Below, piece after piece: positions 48,643-49,277 of a stretch of 49,277 bases of DNA. Below the pieces are notes generated by a model that saw only the letters and a list, made by a program, of their open reading frames with translations, was not told where the DNA came from and ran no database searches. Within the stretch, counting starts at the first letter, position 1. Every line of letters begins with the position of its first letter. The translations under genes were made by a program, and so were the position numbers. Source of the stretch: Bacillus sp. JCM 19058 (GTDB lineage Bacteria; Bacillota; Bacilli; Bacillales_H; Bacillaceae_D). Location of the stretch: assembly GCA_001310555.1 (NCBI GenBank), contig BAXO01000038.1:1-49277 (forward strand), given 5' to 3'.

Positions 48643-49149
48643 GTGGAAATTCGACTGTTAACGGTAACAGATGCAAATAAGTATTGGGATTTAAGGTTAG
48701 AAGCGTTAAAACAAAGTCCAGAGGCCTTCTCTTCTAGCCATGAAGAGGCGATTCAACAGGAAGCGCCAATAGAAAGGGTAGCCAATAACCTGAGCGCGGA
48801 AGGGAACTTTACTTTTGGAGCGTTTGAGCAGGGAGAATTGCTCGGTGCAGTTACTTTACTCCAAGAAAAATCTTTAAAGCTTAATCACAAGGCTAATATT
48901 TACGCGATGTATGTCACTCCACGAAAGCGCGGTCTTGGTTTAGGAAAAGCATTACTCTCTGCAGCCATAAATCAGGCAAGAAAGCTAACCAGTATTGAAA
49001 AGCTGAATTTAACAGTAGTGACAACTAATGAGCAAGCAAAGAAACTGTATTCTAGTTTAGGGTTTAAAGTTTTTGGAATGGAAGTACAAGCGTTAAAAAT
49101 CAATGGTCAATATTTTGATGAGGAGTATTTGTCCTTATTTCTGAAATGA
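48643..49149 (+). CDS. GNAT family N-acetyltransferase
   Basis: Intact 168-residue acetyl-CoA-dependent transferase from GTG, with GAAGGGG upstream. It opens with the typical MEIRLLTVTDANKYWDLRLE. The acetyl-CoA pyrophosphate loop is AMYVTPRKRGLGLGKALLSA (R/Q-x-x-G-x-G/A type), and the conserved end is NEQAKKLYSSLGFKVFGME. The acceptor substrate cannot be deduced. No operon partner is clear; the preceding gene ends 48 bases upstream. The remaining 128 bases of the window hold no recognisable feature. Confidence 0.92.
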   Translation: MEIRLLTVTDANKYWDLRLEALKQSPEAFSSSHEEAIQQEAPIERVANNLSAEGNFTFGAFEQGELLGAVTLLQEKSLKLNHKANIYAMYVTPRKRGLGLGKALLSAAINQARKLTSIEKLNLTVVTTNEQAKKLYSSLGFKVFGMEVQALKINGQYFDEEYLSLFLK

Positions 49150-49277
49150 ATGTTGTCTGACTTGTTTCGGGCATTCCAACCGATAGGCTCTTATCACTAG
49201 GCGGAGACTTTCAGTTGGGCGAGGACTTCTAACTGGCATTGTTGCTACGAAGTAAATTAACAACAATATTGATCGAG

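Noticed and set aside
1..49277. CRISPR arrays, rRNA or tRNA genes
   Set aside because: No regularly spaced direct repeats and no cloverleaf or rRNA-like sequence were noticed on either strand.

Overview
The window looks like chromosomal DNA of a low-to-moderate GC Bacillaceae species. Evidence: strong Bacillus-type Shine-Dalgarno sites, frequent GTG/TTG starts, cre-like CcpA sites, a bacterial nitric-oxide synthase next to an NsrR-type Rrf2 regulator, Rap-phosphatase-like helical proteins, and a Tet(L)-like efflux pump. A marine or alkaline habitat is possible but is inference only. Many genes are broken by single-base frameshifts, mostly at runs of A or T. Reading across them restores full-length, well-conserved proteins, so most are probably base-calling indels. 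Disrupted genes are therefore given once over their full extent.

Layout. (1) 1-1834: DUF2798 membrane protein and a zinc-free alcohol dehydrogenase/quinone oxidoreductase. (2) 2224-36376: a large plus-strand polysaccharide-use region. It holds a Gfo/Idh/MocA oxidoreductase, PL11 rhamnogalacturonan lyase, GH95 enzyme, an unassigned six-hairpin glycosidase, a secreted multidomain PL1 pectate lyase, an orphan sugar-binding lipoprotein and a GH106-like enzyme. After an interruption it continues with a membrane-anchored AraC regulator, an LplA/YtcQ-type lipoprotein with two permeases, a remnant of another binding protein, two sulfatases, an amidohydrolase and a GH78 alpha-L-rhamnosidase. (3) 17459-21419, inside that region: a small resistance-type block with a macrolide phosphotransferase, an ABC-F remnant, a nucleoside deaminase, a MerR regulator and a Tet(L)-like MFS pump. 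(4) 36659-41022: small membrane proteins, a two-component system, a palindromic repeat and an orphan holin. (5) 41528-43238: nitric-oxide synthase and NsrR on the minus strand. (6) 44365-46315: two related short Rap-like proteins flanking two unknown small proteins. (7) 47261-49149: a 23-residue hydrophobic peptide gene, a TetR regulator, an unknown small protein and a GNAT acetyltransferase.

How it fits together (inference). Only the PL1 lyase has a secretion signal, so pectic polymer would be cut outside. Oligosaccharides would be caught by lipoproteins and imported by the permease pair, with an ATPase encoded elsewhere. PL11, GH78, GH106-like, GH95, six-hairpin, oxidoreductase and sulfatase enzymes would finish the work in the cytoplasm. 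Two sulfatases beside rhamnogalacturonan enzymes suggest a sulfated rhamnose- or fucose-bearing pectin-like substrate. This is the most interesting system-level feature, followed by the paired mini-Rap proteins and the 23-residue peptide.
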